The notes beneath the pieces are model-generated. The model saw nothing but the letters and a program-made list of their open reading frames with translations. It was not told the origin of the DNA and did no database searches. A DNA stretch of 10,579 nucleotides from Candidatus Omnitrophota bacterium. Its GTDB lineage: Bacteria > Omnitrophota > Gorgyraeia > Tantalellales > Tantalellaceae. Shown one piece after another: positions 10,156-10,579 of this stretch (position 1 is its first letter; each line of letters opens with the position of its first letter). The DNA is taken from positions 1-10,579 of the forward strand of contig JAUWWB010000019.1 in NCBI GenBank assembly GCA_030617085.1, read 5' to 3'. The position numbers and the translations under genes were made by a program.

Positions 10156-10231
10156 TGGCAGGAGAGACAGGCCTCGAACCTGCAACCCCCGGTTTTGGAG
10201 ACCGGTGCTCTTCCAATTGAGCTACTCTCCT
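10156..10231 (-). tRNA. trnW: tRNA-Trp (anticodon CCA)
   Basis: A complete 76-nt cloverleaf is encoded, including the 3' CCA. The acceptor stem is AGGAGAG/CTCTCCT with discriminator G. The D arm is GCTC/GAGC. The anticodon stem is CCGGT/ACCGG with loop CTCCAAA, giving anticodon CCA for UGG. The variable loop is 5 nt. The T arm GCAGG/CCTGT has one G-U pair and the loop starts TTCGA. It lies 14 nt after rpmG and 43 nt before secE, so it is probably processed from the polycistronic transcript. A tRNA-Trp ahead of secE-nusG is a known bacterial arrangement. Confidence 0.97.
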
Positions 10232-10245
10232 TTGTTTAACACGGA

Positions 10246-10416
10246 TCAGTGCTTAATTTCCCTGTGCAGCGTGTGTTTTCGGTCGAACCTGCAGTACTTG
10301 GTGCGCTCCAGACGATCCGGGTTGTTTCTCTTGTTCTTCATCGTCGTATAGTTGCGCCGCTTGCAGGTCTCACACTGCAGCGTTATCATCTCCGTGGCAC
10401 CTTTTTTCTTGGCCAT
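10246..10416 (-). CDS. rpmG: 50S ribosomal protein L33
   Basis: This is a small protein of the large subunit near the E site. I translated the 56-residue frame by hand: it begins MAKKKGATEMITLQCETCKR and contains NYTTMKNKRNNPDRLERTKY and a terminal KHTLHREIKH, an unmistakable L33. C15 and C18 form the first CxxC. The second knuckle is C42-R-F-D45, so the fourth ligand position is Asp rather than Cys, making this an intermediate between the zinc-binding (C+) and zinc-free (C-) forms. AAGGT stands 6 nt before the ATG. The gene lies 29 nt after tuf and 14 nt before tRNA-Trp, a common location for rpmG. Confidence 0.96.
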   Translation of the reverse strand: MAKKKGATEMITLQCETCKRRNYTTMKNKRNNPDRLERTKYCRFDRKHTLHREIKH

Positions 10417-10422
10417 TTCTTT

Positions 10423-10427
10423 ACCTT
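10423..10427 (-). promoter_or_regulatory. Ribosome binding site of rpmG
   Basis: AAGGT lies 6 nt before the rpmG ATG in the 29-nt gap after tuf. It supports the start and indicates independent ribosome entry after the tuf stop. Confidence 0.55.
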
Positions 10428-10445
10428 AGTTCTATCGACCATCCA

Positions 10446-10579
10446 CTATTCGATCACTTCAGAAATAACCCCCGCGCCGACCGTGTGTCCGCCTTCCCTT
10501 ATCGCGAACCTCAGGTTCTTCTCCAGCGCGACCGGCATTATCAGCTCTACCTCTATCTTCACGTTGTCTCCGGGCATGA
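10446..10579 (-). CDS. tuf: Elongation factor Tu, C-terminal 43 residues (5' part outside window)
   Basis: EF-Tu delivers aminoacyl-tRNA to the ribosome as a GTP complex. Only the end of domain 3 is present: MPGDNVKIEVELIMPVALEK, then NLRFAIREGGHTVGAGVISE and the final VIE before TAG. This matches the extremely conserved EF-Tu C-terminus. The GGHTVGAG segment has His where E. coli and most bacteria have Arg (E. coli R381 by counting back from its end). The gene is first in the block here and may share a transcript with rpmG, whose start is 29 nt downstream. Confidence 0.97.
   Translation of the reverse strand, partial: MPGDNVKIEVELIMPVALEKNLRFAIREGGHTVGAGVISEVIE

Noticed and set aside
9970..10185. 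A 71-residue minus-strand frame covering secE and reaching into tRNA-Trp
   Set aside because: It overlaps the tRNA and reads secE in another frame. The SecE frame carries the family signature and a transmembrane helix.

Overview
This window is one continuous block of core translation and transcription genes, all on the minus strand. In transcription order (high to low coordinate) it reads tuf (3' end only), rpmG, tRNA-Trp(CCA), secE, nusG, rplK, rplA, rplJ, rplL, rpoB, rpoC (5' end, running off the window). This is the classical bacterial secE-nusG-rplKAJL-rpoBC arrangement. It is very tightly packed: the largest gap is the 77 nt between rplL and rpoB, and no stretch over 300 bases lacks a gene. 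I see no mobile element, CRISPR array, phage gene or accessory system, and no convincing promoter or terminator inside the block, so the genes are probably read through from upstream of tuf or from weak internal promoters I cannot identify.

The organism is a bacterium of moderate GC content. RpoB carries a long SI2-like insertion and RpoC an SI3-like insertion in the trigger loop, which points to a Gram-negative-type lineage rather than Firmicutes or Actinobacteria. AGG (Arg) and ATA (Ile) are common even in these highly expressed genes, while TTA, CTA and TCA are almost absent, which argues against an E. coli-like relative. A PVC-superphylum or Omnitrophota-like candidate lineage seems plausible, but that is an impression from memory and needs a tree.

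Layout: 10446-10579 is the EF-Tu C-terminus. 10156-10416 holds ribosomal protein L33 and tRNA-Trp. 9388-10112 holds SecE and NusG, joined by an ATGA overlap. 7198-9367 holds the ribosomal stalk and L1 genes (L11, L1, L10, L7/L12). 3398-7120 is RpoB and 1-3393 is RpoC. Together they supply elongation factor, ribosome stalk, the Sec translocon subunit, the transcription elongation factor and the RNA polymerase core, a set whose co-expression is the usual growth-rate-linked strategy.

The points worth a second look are modest. They are an apparent acidic N-terminal extension on L7/L12 supported by a perfect Shine-Dalgarno site, a long L12-binding helix on L10, absence of an L10 leader before rplJ, a hairpin directly after rplL, an unusual rRNA-binding-domain motif in L1, a Cys3-Asp site in L33, and a 1,090-codon run in rpoB without TTA, CTA or TCA. 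I found no previously undescribed system.
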